A DNA stretch of 64,000 nt, from positions 24,945,493-25,009,492 of the forward strand of contig OY821793.1 in assembly GCA_963682175.1 (NCBI GenBank), given 5' to 3'. This DNA comes from Triglochin maritima (lineage: Eukaryota > Streptophyta > Magnoliopsida > Alismatales > Juncaginaceae). Of this stretch, positions 46,460 to 60,500 are shown one piece after another. Below the pieces are notes generated by a model. The model saw nothing but the letters and a program-made list of their open reading frames with translations. It was not told where the DNA came from and made no database searches. Positions within the stretch are counted from its first letter, which is position 1. Every line of letters starts with the position of its first letter. The position numbers were made by a program, and so were the translations under genes.

Positions 46460-48089
46460 TTAGGAAGAATACGATAAGATCCCTATGCGCCTTTCTGTGA
46501 AATAGATGAACATTAGATTGTTTCCTAGTCTTAAATTTATGCATGTGAAGTATTTACTTTACCTCCGGCAGTGATAAGCTTCTCCACACGAGCAACAATA
46601 TGTTTCCCGTACGTATACCTCTTCAATGCATTTAAATGAACCTTAATGCGAGAAAGGATCAACTCGCGGTTTTGATCATCGCATATCTCAAGAACTTTCT
46701 GGACAACATAGTTCCCGAACTGATCTTTCATCATTGCCTGGAAATCACATGCACAACAAAATCTAATCAACACGTAGAACACTAACCAAAATGATTGTTA
46801 CTGATACTGACAATACAAATAACCAGAGAAATAACAAATCTAAGAACACACCAAGAAGATAAATAGAGTGAATAGACATTCTGGGAAAGAGAAGAAAATT
46901 GGAGCAAATACACATTAACTGTGCAACCAATCCTGTTGGATGCATTAAAAGATACCAGACCATGAGACCAATAAGGTTTAATGAAAAACACACTCTGAAA
47001 ACTAGCATAATATGTCAAGCCTAATCACAGAAGACCAAACCACCAGGTTGTGAGAGTCATAACATCATATTTCATAAGTATGGCTAAAATCATTTGGGTT
47101 AGTGTTCCTTCGAAATTATGCACATTCTCTTGGCAACATTGAGTGTGTTCCTTTGACATTTAGCAACATGTGACCAATACTTGCATCATTGAAACCCTTC
47201 CACCAATGTCCTCAATTAACAAAAGAGGTAACTTGTCTAAAGGTTAAAACATCAAGATGAGACAGTAGGACACTTCGATAAAAGCTAGAAAGTCCACTAT
47301 GTTGCTATAAAAATATATCAGCAATATGGCATTCCTATTTACGGAAATGCTATCTGCAATATTGTGAGTGTAAGAGGAGCAGAAGCGTTACTGATGGCCA
47401 TCAAGGACAAGCCAAGAAATGTCATAAATGGAAGAAGCCCATACCCATGTAGTATGTGAATCTAGCAGTCATCATGTCAATATGGAAAATACATTCCTCA
47501 CATCCATGTTAAAGACAAATAGTTCATACTCGGAAGTCAACTAGGTGGGAAGCAGGGAAATGATATGGTCACAAGAAAAAGATGCAATCATTACTCCCCT
47601 TTGTTCGTTTAAAGCAAATGAGTGGTTTACAATATACATTTATTTATGGATGGTATATATATATATATATATATATATATTAGTTAAGTGGTCTACAATA
47701 TATACGACCACCAGCTGCAAATGTTAATCAAAGTCCTAATAGAGTTGTCAATGGCACATAAAACTTGTACACATGTGGCATAGCTTACTAAGGAGAAAGA
47801 TATACCTGTAAGGGCTCATTTTCATCAGTTGATCCAAGCATTTCATTTATCAACAGCTGACGTTCATCAGGACTACCAAAAGTTAGGCATTTCTCAACAA
47901 CATTGGATGCAAACTTCTGCTGACTCATTTTAACAATTTGTCCAGCTAGAGTTGTGATTATAGCTGTTCGTTCTTCTGGTTTGCCATGTTGCAGGACATG
48001 CTGTATTGGAAAGAAGTAAACAACATTAAGAACATTAAGTGTGAAATCACTTGCATTGGAAGACAAACAAGCCAGAAACACAATAACTG

Positions 48090-48123
<34 letters not shown>

Positions 48124-50610
48124 AGGGGTCCACTACCCTTGAATTTAATTGACACACGGTTGCGTTTGACAATAAAATAAAATCTAAACTCCAAATTGAA
48201 AAATCCAAACCATAGATCTTGATCTACAACATGTGAAAATTAAGGATGTCGAAAATCATTAAATTTGACAATCACTTAATATGAGATCTAGAAATCAAGT
48301 TTTTTAGTGAATATAGTGCGTTCATTTTTATATCTTTAGATATTACGTAAAACATATTCCAAATTTTATGATTATCGATGTCGTTAATATAGTTATGTTG
48401 TAGATCAAGATCTACGATTTAGATGTTCAATTCAGAGTTTAGATTTTATTTTATTGTCAAGTGCAACAGTGTGTCAACAAAATTTAAGGATAGTGAATCC
48501 CTCTATATATATTGTCAACAAGAAAATTACACATAAGTAGAAGGGAATGAGTTAGAAAATGCTTAGCAAAAGATATACAACATATCAATATCAAGTGACG
48601 AGTAGGAAGTTTTTAACCATGCACCTACATTAAAATGACAAGTGATGCTAATACAACATATCCTGATATCCCAAAAAAGTACTAGTTATTGTGTCATTTT
48701 TGTGATACCTCCTGCATCAATTAAAAAATTTAACAAAAAATGTCCTATCAAGAGAAAAAGAAATTATGAAACTAATAGCTTTAACAGCATTGCACTGCAG
48801 GATCCTATTTCAAAAGGAAATGGAGAAAATGTTGCCATTGGAAGATTATGAAACTCCAAATTGAAGGATAACAATTGCGACAAACTAGTCAAGATTTGTT
48901 GACTTGAGAATCAAAGTCAATTCAAGATGAACCATAATAAAGTTATTTCAAAATGAACCACAATACAGTTACCACTTTTTCCTTGTAACTTTATAGAGCT
49001 GTATTTGAAAGGAATAAACAAAACGTAAACCTTATTAAAAAAATCCCAGCATCAATATTGTAAGAGAATATCATATATTGCAAGACATACTTGGACAACA
49101 TAATTTCCGTATTGGTCTAGTGCCAAAGTACAAACAGATTGTAGTATTTCACCCATCATGATTCTTTGTGTTTCCGCATCATCACAGTGCTCAAGAACCC
49201 TCTGTCAGAATTGTAAGATGTTATCAGAGAAGGAAATAACATACAGATAAAAACAACCAAACAGTCATTTGCTGGTAAATCCTTAAAAATGCCTATTTGA
49301 TTGATAGAAATGGAGTGTAATATGAGGAGAGAAAGTGAAAAATGCAGATGAATGAATGCATGAACATTAAGATAGCAAGAGCATTGTTGAGAATAAAATA
49401 TATAGTTCAAATAGCAGAAACAATTGCAATATATACCTGAATGACCCGACAACCATATGGATGGGTAGACAACGTCACAACTTGTCCATAAAATGTTGTT
49501 ATGATAAACTGAATCTTTTCTTGAGGCACAAGTTCAATGCATTTCTGAATGACATGATTACCATTCTGATCTCGAACACACTTGATGACTGAACCATCAA
49601 GCTCAGAAACCATCTGAGTTTGCAGATCCACATCGACAACCTCCAACGCCTAAAGGAAAAAACAAGAACCATGCATTGACCCTTACTGTGAATTATAGGA
49701 ATATAAAATGTGTACCAAAAACCACAACCATGCTCACGATAAGGGGAGAAAGGAACAACCTAGTTCTGAAACAAATTTAAGCTACATTCAAGAAGAAACA
49801 AGAAATAATGGGTCCATAAATATGAAATCTACCATGTGGATAGACATGGTTCGAGTTCTTTCGGAGATTATTTTCAAAGACCCCAAGTCTAATTACTGAC
49901 ATTGAAAAATTCTAGCATGGTAAATCTTACATTTGGTTGATTTATTGTGAGTTTGATACTATCAGGTCTTTGTTACATTCCCAAAACAATATCACTATAA
50001 GAACATTACAAAACATTTGAACCGTCAACAGATACTGCTAGACATATTTACATCTGTTGCTGCACAATGACCACAGAGTAAGTGCTTAAAAACGTAGACA
50101 TAAAAAAACTAGACTTCTTTCACCAGAATAAATGTTTTTTAATGACAGGAAAATGCTTCAAGACAGAGTACACCATAATATTACTAAGTCAGAGAGAAAT
50201 TTGACGAAGACATTTTTTTATGCTCAGGACCAAGACATAATTCACAGTGTGAATAAAGTGGATGCCAGTACATACCTTCTGGATTACTCTGCAACCATAC
50301 ATCTGAAGACTGAGAGGCAACACATGATTTATAAGTTGATTGGCAAGTTGTGACCTTTGACTTTCTGTTCCATGCTCAAAAAACTGCGAACACAAGCAAA
50401 ATGTAAAAATGCAATGAATAAGCATGTTCTCATAGAATAAACGATGATCAAACATTTTAATATAGGAGAGATGTACCTTCTGAATCACATAATTGCCAAA
50501 AACATCAGTCATCAATGTACGGGCACGAGGAAGTATCTCAGGAAAAATCATATTTTTTTCTTCCACAGAGGCAGTCTCCAACTTCTGCTGGATAAAACGA
50601 CTCCCATATT
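46460..50610 (-). CDS. PUM: Pumilio RNA-binding protein, C-terminal half only (5'-truncated)
   Basis: Exons (right to left): 50477-50610 (cut), 50276-50383, 49437-49649, 49091-49201, 47806-48000, 46563-46737, 46460-46494; 322 residues visible, ending [14 protein letters not shown] triads in order: R1 S-R..Q (YGSRFIQ), R2 N-Y..Q, R3 C-R..Q, R4 N-H..Q, R5 C-R..Q, R6 N-Y..Q, R7 S-N..E, R8 N-Y..Q. This is the canonical set that reads UGUANAUA-type sites in 3' untranslated regions. The first visible codon is already inside repeat 1. The N-terminal several hundred residues and promoter are absent because the sequence switches at 50611 to the start of the repeated unit. Frames and splice sites are otherwise intact, so the damage is recent. 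Introns carry a MITE and two microsatellites. Confidence 0.93.
47654..47681. repeat. (TA)n microsatellite in Pumilio intron
   Basis: About 14 TA units lie within the intron between exons 46563-46737 and 47806-48000. Confidence 0.95.
48093..48120. repeat. (TG)14 microsatellite beside a MITE
   Basis: Fourteen TG units directly abut the left end of the MITE at 48123. Confidence 0.95.
48123..48503. mobile_element. Foldback MITE with about 105-bp terminal inverted repeats
   Basis: The left arm GAGGGGTCCACTACCCTTGA... (48123-48230) pairs with the right arm ending ...GGATAGTGAATCCCTC (48397-48503). The shared inner blocks TTGACAATAAAATAAAATCT and TAGATCTTGATCTACAAC are perfect. Total about 381 bp, no coding capacity. 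It lies in a Pumilio intron. No target duplication is evident because both flanks are microsatellite-like. Confidence 0.85.
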
Positions 50611-50621
50611 AGAAGAAAAAA

Positions 50622-52339
50622 GGGAAATGTTTGTTGAACGCAGTGCGTCACGGACGCGCTCTACGTGGACATCCATGTCAGCCCTTACGTGGCTAAAGCA
50701 TAAATGTTTTTTTGTTTTTTCTTCCTGATGTCCACTCAAATCACATTAAATGCGTTTCAACTCAGCACGTTCTCTCTCTCCACCCAAATACAAATATGAT
50801 GACACTCTTTCTTTCTTCTTCATTCTTTCTCTCCAGAATAAATCACCATTTCGAGCAAGATATTAGGTCGAAGAAGCGTCTGATGCCGCCTCCCTGGATT
50901 CTTCACAACGTAAGCAGCGTGAATGGGACGGTGCGAAGACTTCCTGATGTTCTTGTCAGCGTTAGCATCGTGAATGTGACGATCCGGTGGTGAAGACTTC
51001 GCACCACAACATCTTTGCTGCACTGTTGGAGTGCCCGTGACAGAAAAAGAATGAAGAAGAAAGAAAGAGTGTCATCGACCGTCCCATTCACGTTACTTAC
51101 GTTGTGAAGAACCCTGAGAGTCGGCATCAGACGCTTCTTCGAAATAATATCTTTCTGTTCCGTTTCTGGACACATTTTCTTCTTATTCTGGACAACTACA
51201 CTTATTCCGGACTGCAAATACACTTATTCCGGACAGCAAATACACTTATTCCGGACAACAAATCAACTTATTCCGGACAAACTTTATGTTCCGTTTCTGG
51301 ACACACTTTATTCTTAAACCGGACAACAAATACACTTATTCCGGACAACAAATACACTTATTCCGGAAAGCAAATACACTTATTCCGGACAAACTTTATG
51401 TTCCGTTTCTGGACACACTTTCTTCTTATTCTGGACAACTACACTTATTCCGGACTGCAAATACACTTATTCCGGACAGCAAATACACTTATTTCGGACA
51501 ACAAATCAACTTATTCCGGACAAACTTTATGTTCCGTTTCTGGACACACTTTATTCTTAAACCGGACAACAAATACACTTATTCCGGACAACAAATACAC
51601 TTATTCCGGACAGCAAATACACTTATTCCGGACAAACTTTCTGTTCCGTTTCTGGACACAATTTCTTCTTATTCTGGACAACTACACTTATTCCGGACTG
51701 CAAATACACTTATTCCGGACAGCAAATACACTTATTCCGGACAACAAATCAACTTATTCTGGACAAACTTTATGTTCCGTTTCTGGACACACTTTATTAT
51801 TAAACCGGACAACAAATACACTTATTCCGGACTGCAAATACACTTATTCCGGACAGCAAATACACTTATTCCGGACAACAAATCAACTTATTCCGGACAA
51901 ACTTTATGTTCCGTTTCTGGACACACTTTATTCTTAAACCGGACAACAAATACACTTATTCCGGACTGCAAATGCACTTATTCCGTACAGCAATATACAC
52001 TTATTCCGGACAGACACATAACGTTAACAGGACAAACACATAATGTAAACTGCACACACACATAAAGTAAGCTAGACAAATTAAGTTGATTCAACGTAAA
52101 ACTTAAAAACAAATATTTTATTATGATAAGTGTGGGCTCTGCACGAATAATGAGACTGCACGATGTCCTAGGGTCTGCACACTGTCTTATCTGTGTATTG
52201 GGAACCGGCGTTTTTTAAAAAGACAAAAACGCGCGAAGAGAAATTTCGCTGACTGGACGCTGACTCAAAGAAAAATATCTGAGCTGTACAGATCCACGTA
52301 AGGTGCGTCCGTGACGCGCGCGTCCGTCTATAACTACTC
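50622..52339. mobile_element. MULE-like element, copy B
   Basis: This is the exact counterpart of 32695-34412, including interleaved inverted repeats (50798-51142) and 9-bp flanking repeats (50613-50621, 52340-52348). The sequence left of it is the truncated Pumilio exon; the right flank matches copy A, so it came with the segment and is not an independent insertion. Confidence 0.85.
51163..52017. repeat. 22-bp minisatellite, copy B
   Basis: It is identical in unit order to 33236-34090. Tandem arrays normally mutate fast in copy number, so an unchanged array argues for a very young duplication or an assembly artefact. Confidence 0.95.
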
Positions 52340-53874
52340 AAGAAAAAAATCTTCGGGTATGATGCGGTTTGATCATTGATGATGGATGATTGATGAAACC
52401 TAACTTCAACCGACTAGGATCACTTTGTGTTCAACTTGTTTACTACATTTGTTTTTGTTCGCGTTCAATATGATTCTGATAGTTGGAGTTAAATACATTT
52501 ATCTCGTTTAGTAGACGAGTTGAACTTGTACTTGGGTTATAGTTCGTTCAACTCGTTGTTATATGATATCTTGCAGATAAACCCTTGTACCTATTAGACA
52601 ATGGTAAAATATTAGATATTTTACAATTAAACCATTGGAGTTATTGGAACTTTGTGCATTATAATTTTATCATTTTATGTAAAACTAATTTAAGCCGATA
52701 TTAAACATTATATTGAGTAAATGTTAGAGGACATTTTTTGGTATTTTGTAAATAAGCCTTTGGAAATATTAGAAAGTGTTAATATTCTAGGTATTTTAAA
52801 CTAAACCCTTGGAGTTATTAGAAAGTGGGATTGTTGGTTATAATGATTAATTTCGGTAGTGTTTATGATGGAAAAATTGTGATTATAATCCCATGCGATT
52901 TTGTGCATGTGAAATTTAGTATTTTAGGTATAACTACTTTAAATTGATATTAAACATTATTAGCATCTTACAATTTAAGATGAATAATAGATATAGTAGG
53001 AATTTAAAATAGTTACATGAATGATGAATGATGGTTTGCAGTAAAACAAGTAGATTTGGGACCATTCTCACTCTTGTGAAGTACGCTCTAACCAATCTTC
53101 TTTTTTATTCAGAGTGCATTAAATTCTGATGTTCGCCAAAGCTTGATAGCATGTAAAGCTACATCATGTCCAGTCGTGAATATTCCAAACAAAATGAAAA
53201 TTTCTGTTTCTCATTGGTTTGAATCTTTATCCATTGCTCGACATGTAAGTAAGATGGTGAGTGGTTTGGTTAACTATAGGTGATGTTTGTTTCAAATAAA
53301 ATGACGGTAGAAACTTAAACCAGATTTAACTAGCTTCTTACCAATTCAGTTACTTCCACTTGGAATTGATGGCAGTAATCTTGACAAGCTTAAACCACGG
53401 TTCTGTTTAGTTGAATGTCCTAATCTTGTTGGTAGTTGAGTTCCAAGCTTCAAAGCATCAAAGTTTTATAAATATAGATTAAACATTATTTACTTTTAAT
53501 GTAGATTACAATTTATAACATAGAGTTCTCTTGCTTTCACGTATCACATTCCTCGTACTTGCACAGAGAACTTATATTTCTCAATGAAACTTGACATCAA
53601 ACATTGGAACCAACCTTAGGATGTAACGAAGATCCTTCGTCCCACTTCCCGATCATTGCGTAACCCGTGAGACATTCATCGAGGCGTTCTCGGTTGTTAC
53701 GATACTGCCTGATACACATCCTCACGCAAATCTGTGCCGGAGTCTCAACAGCGAAGCATGAAGAGACCAAGAACAAAGCACCAACACCAATGCGGTTGTT
53801 TTACCTATTGACATGGTTGAAGATATGTTTTGGTTGATTTGGTCGACATGTTTAGAAATTACAGTATGATATTT
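52340..53874. other. Gene-free DNA, counterpart of 34413-35947
   Basis: It contains the copy B version of the old duplicated segment (53067-53684). No gene is present. Confidence 0.7.
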
Positions 53875-54328
53875 TGTAACACTCCAAAGTTAAGTCTCAC
53901 ATTGACTAATAAGAAATTAGAATAGTAAGGGGTATACTACTACGATAACTAACCGACTAAAATTTTGTGACAATACGTGTGTTGTGGGACTCATAGGTGA
54001 CAGACCAAACTCGAGCTCGATGCGAGTTCAGAGACGAGACGTTACAAATGGTATTAAAGCCTTAACAATCGGAATTGTGGGAATTAAGTGCTACATCAAG
54101 ATGGTGTGAGCTACTTCTAGAATCTCATAACGCCTGATGACCGATTATGGTTTGACCATGACGATGACATCAAATGTTTAAATGTGGTAGGTTATATAGA
54201 TATGAATCTACTATTATAAAACCAATCAACTAAAGTTTTGCGGCAATAAATGGGTATTGTGGGATAGTGGACTCATGAGTGACGGACTTGACTGGAGTTC
54301 GACCCGTGGTTGAGGGCGGGATGTTACA
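53875..54328 (+). mobile_element. TRIM retrotransposon, copy B
   Basis: Counterpart of 35948-36401, with the same LTR ends and primer-binding site. Confidence 0.8.
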
Positions 54329-54359
54329 AATCGAGAATGGTCGATTGATTAATGAGTTT

Positions 54360-55794
54360 TGTAATGTTCCGTCCCCGATCCCGCATCGAGCCCAAGTATG
54401 GTCGGTCACTCATGGCTTCATTGTCCCTTAATATCTACTTATTGCCACAAAACTTAAGTTTGTTGGTTATTCTAGTAGTAGACTCATGTGTTTATATCTC
54501 ACAGTACTATAATTTCTTAATTATTAACCGATGTGAGACTAATTTTTGAGGTGTTATAACTTACCACACTTTGACGTCCTCGTCAATGTCAAACTCATCA
54601 ATCAATCTACCAAACATTGCAGAATTCTAAAGGTGATTCCTAACATTTTAGTGTAGCACTTAGTTCCCACAATTCAGTTTGTCAAAACTCTAAATAACAT
54701 TTACAATGTCTCGTCCCTGAACCCACATTGAGCTCAAGTCTAGTCCGTCACCTATGAGTGCACTGTCTCATAACACCCACATATTACCACAAAACTTAAG
54801 TTTATTGGTTATTGTAGTAGTAGTAGACTCATGTCTTTATGTCTCACACTACTCTAATTTCTTATTAACCGATGTAGGACTAAACTTTGGGGTATTACAA
54901 CATACCCCACTTGAAAATCTGACATCCTCGTCATGGTCAAACTCATCAATCAATTGACCAAGCGTTGTAGGATTCTAGAGGTGGCTTCTACCATCTTGGT
55001 GTAGGTTTGATTGGTCAATACTCTGAATATCGTTTGTAACGTCTCGTCCCCGAACCCGCATCGAGCTCTAGTCTGGTCCGTCACCCATGAGTACACTGTC
55101 CCATAACACTCATATATTGGTACAAAACTTAAGTTGATTGGTTTTATGGTAGTTGACTTATGTCTATATAACCTACCATACCTGAATACCTAACGTCATC
55201 GTCAGGGTCAAACTTATCAATCAATCGACCAAACATTGCAGGATTCTAGAGGTGACTCTCAATATCTTGGTGTGGCACTTAGTTACCCACAAATTTGATT
55301 GTTTAATGCTCTAATATAAGTTGTAATGTTTCTTTCCCGAACTTGCATCGAACTCGAGTCTAGTCCACCACTATGAGTCCATTGTCCCACAACACCCATA
55401 AGTTGGTTGGTTTTATGGTAGTAGACTCATGTCTATATAACCTACACCTACCCAACTTGAATATCTGACGTCCTCGTCAGGGTTAAACCATAATCAGTCA
55501 CACACATTGTGGGATTCTAGAGTCGACTCTCACCCTCTTGGTGTAACACTTAGTTCTTACAATTGTTACTTGTTAAAGCTCTGATACCACTTGTAATGTC
55601 ATGTCCCTGAACATGCATCGAACCCGAGTATGATCGGCCGATTCGTCACTCTTTGGTTCACTATCCTATAACACTCTTATATTGTCACAAAACTTAAGTT
55701 GGTTGGTTATTGTAGTAGTATACTCGTGTCTTTATATCTCATACTACTATAATTTCTTATTAGTCGAAGTGAGACTAAATTTTGGGATATTATA
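54360..55794 (-). mobile_element. Tandem TRIM array, copy B
   Basis: Counterpart of 36433-37867, with LTR starts at 54360, 54702, 55035, 55322 and 55592. Confidence 0.85.
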
Positions 55795-57371
55795 TATTTG
55801 GTATAAATTTCTATGTTTTTGGACTTTCATTTTTAGAAACTTGGCAGTGATGCTTTGGAAGGCGTTCTAATCATTGGAAAACGGGGAAAAAATTGGTGGT
55901 TTGATTGTTGATGAATGATGAAAGCCTAACTTCAACTAACTAGGATAACTTTGTGTTCGTCTTGTTAACTACATTTGTATTTTCATGTTCAATTAGATTT
56001 TGATAGTTTGAGTTACATTCATCAAGTAAACGAGCTGAACATTAACTCGAGTTATAATTTGTTTAATTCGTTGAAATGTTGTATATTACAACTTTTGTTG
56101 CCATTTTCTTAGCGGAAGTCTTGAAGCATGTGATGTGCTAACATCAAATTGTACATGTGATCATTAGTTAATATGTGATATTGCTTATTTTGCCACCTGT
56201 TGATATTTTGAAATGCAAACACCTAATCAAGAATCTAAACTATTAACTATGACATAATGATAGAATATTATTGTGCTATAAGTTCAACATTATATTAATT
56301 CTGATAAAAGATACTGTCATTAATTAAGTTCAAAGTTATCAGAGCCTCCACTGTTGACTTTTTCTTTTGATAAGCCACTATCTTGACCTTTTAAACACCG
56401 TATTCTGTATGTCTCCAGCTTGAATATTTTTTCTTCAAAAAGAAAGAACAGGTCTTCTTATGTTTGATAGGTACTGCTGGAGCATGAAATTTGTTTACAC
56501 CATGGAGTTTGTGGAGAATCAAAATCGATGATCAATAAAATACAGCAAATAATTCTCTATCACAATAATATTTAGTAGAAACAAGACCAGATTACAAGTA
56601 AACATGAAGAATTCTTGATTACGTAATTATTTAGCAGAAACAAGACCAGACCAGACAGACCATTAATCAAACTACATGTCTCTTAACTCTCTGTGTCCAA
56701 AAGTAATGAAGCAAGCAGCCATCTTGAAGTTACGTGGAAAACTTCTTTACGGTAATCTTAATAATAATTTTCATTATGGACTTTAAAACATGGTTTGCCA
56801 GTAGAAATATACCATCTGTGATCTTCAAATAATCCAAATGCTTTGAAGTCAAAAGAGTTAGGTAACACGAACCATGTTCTTGCTTCCTGAAGTTTGTGCT
56901 TCTTTGGTGGATGGATTCCTTCGTGCTATAAAGAATGGTTAGTTTGTTTTGATTTCTTTTCTCGTGATCTCACTTTTCAAATAAATAAAATATTCTAATT
57001 GTTGGTTTTATAAGGAGTACGATTTTGTATTTAAAGTAAATTGAAAATTTGTTTCCCACAACAATTTATATTTATTAATTTCTTCGTGGACCATTCTACA
57101 CAACAAAATGCCAAAAATCAACAATTAAATCACTAAATAACCAAAACTCCAACTGGCACATTTTCAACCAGGCGATGCTCCTAAAAACATAATTATAAAG
57201 ACAAACACTAATAAACAATTAACTAATTAAAACACACACAAAAAAATGGTTTACGTTAATAATAGCGACAGATAACCGTCCAAAGAAAGACTAATATTTC
57301 CCTCCTCTCTCCAAATGGCCACGTTATTATTAACCCCTCTTTGCTTCTCCTTCCTCCCACCACCTTCCTTC
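55795..57371. other. Upstream region of LPA1-like copy B
   Basis: Counterpart of 37868-39444. The promoter region is duplicated intact, including the telo-box at 57372-57387, so copy B should be transcribable. Confidence 0.6.
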
Positions 57372-57516
57372 CAACCCTAACCCTAACACCAATTTCCATT
57401 CCCCATTTGTCAGGTACGACCAGCAGCGTCGATCGCGTTTACAACTTCCCCGATCCGCATTGCTTCTTTTTTTTTTGCTTTTTTTTTAAATTTTTTTTTG
57501 AGATCTGATCTGTAGG

Positions 57517-60500
57517 ATGGAGGAGGCGCCGAAGCTTCTGTACGTGGTGGTGGTGGACGACGAGTACGAGGAGAAGGGAGATGTGGATTGCGTTGAAGCG
57601 TCTTCGTATAGGTACACGAGGTTGGCGCTCCAGAACACGCTGCAGCTTATGGGATGCAAACCCCGCCACGCCTTCAAGGTGTTTGTTTCGTCTCTAGATT
57701 CCACAGTGGATTGAATTTTGGTTGTTTGTTAGGTAGAAGTAGTAAACCGTCGATTTCGTTCCGAATGATTGTCTGATTGTGTTTGGATGAGCGGTTAGGA
57801 ATCTAAAATCTAGTCACACGGCCGATAATCGGAGTATTTCTCCAGATCTGTAATTACAGGAAAATGTTGCGGTTGAAGTTAGTTACAACGGTTAGTCGAA
57901 ATGAGAGGGAAAAACAAGTAATTAGATCGAATACAACAAGTCATTGCAGGGCATATATGAAATCGTTATTTCATAAGATCAAGCATCACAACAAGTCATT
58001 GTTTTGTTTGTTACATAGATGTAAATTAAGATAGTTATTTTCGTAGTGAAATTACTATAGAATGATGAATATACAATATTTTGGAAGGGAGATGCAGAAT
58101 AGATAAATTATTGCAAACAAACCATGGAATTATAGACAAATTAGCTATTTCTTATTGTTTAGAGATTTTTGTTGTGTGAAATTTTATCATGTTTAGTACT
58201 AATCTGACCAACTAGTTTGGGACTAAAGGATTTGTTGTTGTTAATGCTAATATGTGCTCTTTTTATACGGAGAATGTTCAAGAAAAGACTTATGTTGTCC
58301 TCTTATGAGATGGAAATATGTAGCATATGCTACTCTCGCAGAACATGGTGGATTTGGTTTAAATTTGTGGAAGTATGTGCTCTTATGGTGTGGATGGTTG
58401 AGTCATTGTTCCTTTGGTTTGATTTCTTTTTGTTTTTAGAAATAATTTTTGTGTCAGACGTGTAGTTGGTGTCATGCAAAAAAAAAATTCTTCTATAACG
58501 CAGATAAGTCGAAGAGTATTTGAGGTGTTGAGAAGAGAATGTGCTGAAGATGCTACTGCGACGGAAACATCAAAATCAGATAACTCAAGAGGACATACTG
58601 ATCAGCAGAAGTCTCCTCTGAAAATTTTAGAGAGAAGTAACTCCTCATATTTTGCATTGTACAAGAGACTTACCACAGTTGTTGTGCTCAGGGAGAAATT
58701 CTTGAATGTAGTTTGCGATGCTCTCTCCCAATATAAGTATGTGGGGCCTTATCAAAGAGAAGACTTGGTTTTGGCTTGCAGGTAATTTCCTGATACTGTA
58801 GCTTTACGTCGACAATGTGACGAGTATATACATGATAATCTTGCTCATAGAACACTTGTTTGAGGACGGACAAACAAACAACCTAATATGCTTGATTAAA
58901 AGTACATTTTTAGTGATATCTTGCAATTACACTCATTTATTTTCCAATTGCTTTCTGTGTTTTTTATTTTATGGGAAATAATAAATATTATTAGTTGTAT
59001 ATGAGCTTACTTTACTTACATTGCATCACTTGATATGGAAGGGAAGGTTTTATTTTAAAGGGAATAAGCCATTGTTTTTTTGTTTTTCATCGCTTCAAGT
59101 TGTTCTTATAGTTTTTATTATGTGATCATTTATTTGTATTTATAGTTCTGTCGTAATTTCTAACCTCAAAATGTTATTGTTTTGCTTCTCAGAATTAAAG
59201 AAAGGAAAGAATCTGTGACCATCCTTCTACGTGGAACTAGTGGTTGTGGCAAGTCTACCCTATCAGCATTGTTGGTACTAGATGCTGTACATTTTGTTTC
59301 TCTTAGTACATAGGCTTGGAGTTGTAGATGGTAGTAGATGCTGTACATTTTGTTTCTCATACATCAACGTAACCCCATTGCCTTAGAAGAGGCTCCCGCC
59401 TAAGCGAGGTTGGGGGGGTCAGATGTACGCAACCCTACCACTGTAAAACAGTGAGGTTGTTTCCAATTGACCCAAATGATGCAAATGCAACTGACCATCT
59501 GCGATTCCACAATAAATAAGAAATACAGATCGTTTAAATAGTCATTTGATATAGTCTATGATGCTCCAAATGTCAAAAAACAACTTAATCTTTGACATTA
59601 TAGAAATGGATACATATTGAAAATAAAATTCATCATGTTTCTCTTCCAGTTAACTAAGAAAAAACCATATTTATTATTTTAAGTTTTAGGGTTTATCAGT
59701 TTTTAATCTATTCAAGTCCTATTCCACATCTCTCATTTCATGAGCTTTATTATGGTCCATCTTGAAATCAGTGCTCCTTCAATCTGCTAATCAAGTACAG
59801 AGTCTAGAGAAATATAGATCGTAATTCAAATAGTATTGTGTTTCTTTCTAAATGATGGACTTGTTCAGTCCACTATGTTTAATGCAGTTTGGAAATATCA
59901 TTTAGTTTCTAATTGGTTTTTCATCTCTGGCAATCAGGGCAGTCGATTAGGTATCACTACTGTAATTTCCACGGACTCAATAAGGCATATGATGAGAAGT
60001 TTTGTGGATGAAAATCAAAATCCACTTCTCTGGTCTTCAACCTATCATGCTGGAGAACACTTAGACCCGGTGGCAGTTGCGAAAGCAAAGGATAGGCGTA
60101 GAGCGGAAAAAAGGTCTGGAGTTTCTCCTCTTCAATCGAATGTGGAGTTATCCAACGAGGTTTCTAATGAAAAGTCTGGAGCTGGTCCTTCTGAAGCAGG
60201 TCTAAACAATACATTGATTGGGCAAAAGCAGATGGCAATTGAGGGATACAAAGCACAAAGTGAAATGGTAATTGACAGCCTTGATCGGCTGATTACAGCA
60301 TGGGAAGATCAAAAGGAGTCTGTTGTTGTTGAGGGAGTCCACTTGAGCCTTAACTTTGTGGTACGCACTTTGTGAAGTTGAAGCTTCCCTATATCTGCAC
60401 TTTTCTTCTTCATTGACATACATAATGGTACTAATGAATGCATCCATATATGATAGTATATTGCAACCTTGTCTTTTGGAATTCTTTAGATTTTGAATAG

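Larger units (their letters stand above)
32684..50610. repeat. 17,927-bp directly repeated unit, copy A
   Basis: Every base I compared in this block recurs 17,927 bp to the right with constant offset and no net indel; all encoded open frames match except one residue. Left edge: base 32684 equals 50611, whereas 32683 (A) differs from 50610 (T). The unit contains a MULE-like element, TRIM cluster, LPA1-like gene and the 3' half of a Pumilio gene. Confidence 0.95.

Noticed and set aside
50611..52348. Independent MULE insertion into the Pumilio exon
   Set aside because: DNA right of the element equals the copy A flank for over 11 kb, not Pumilio sequence, so the element arrived with the duplicated segment.
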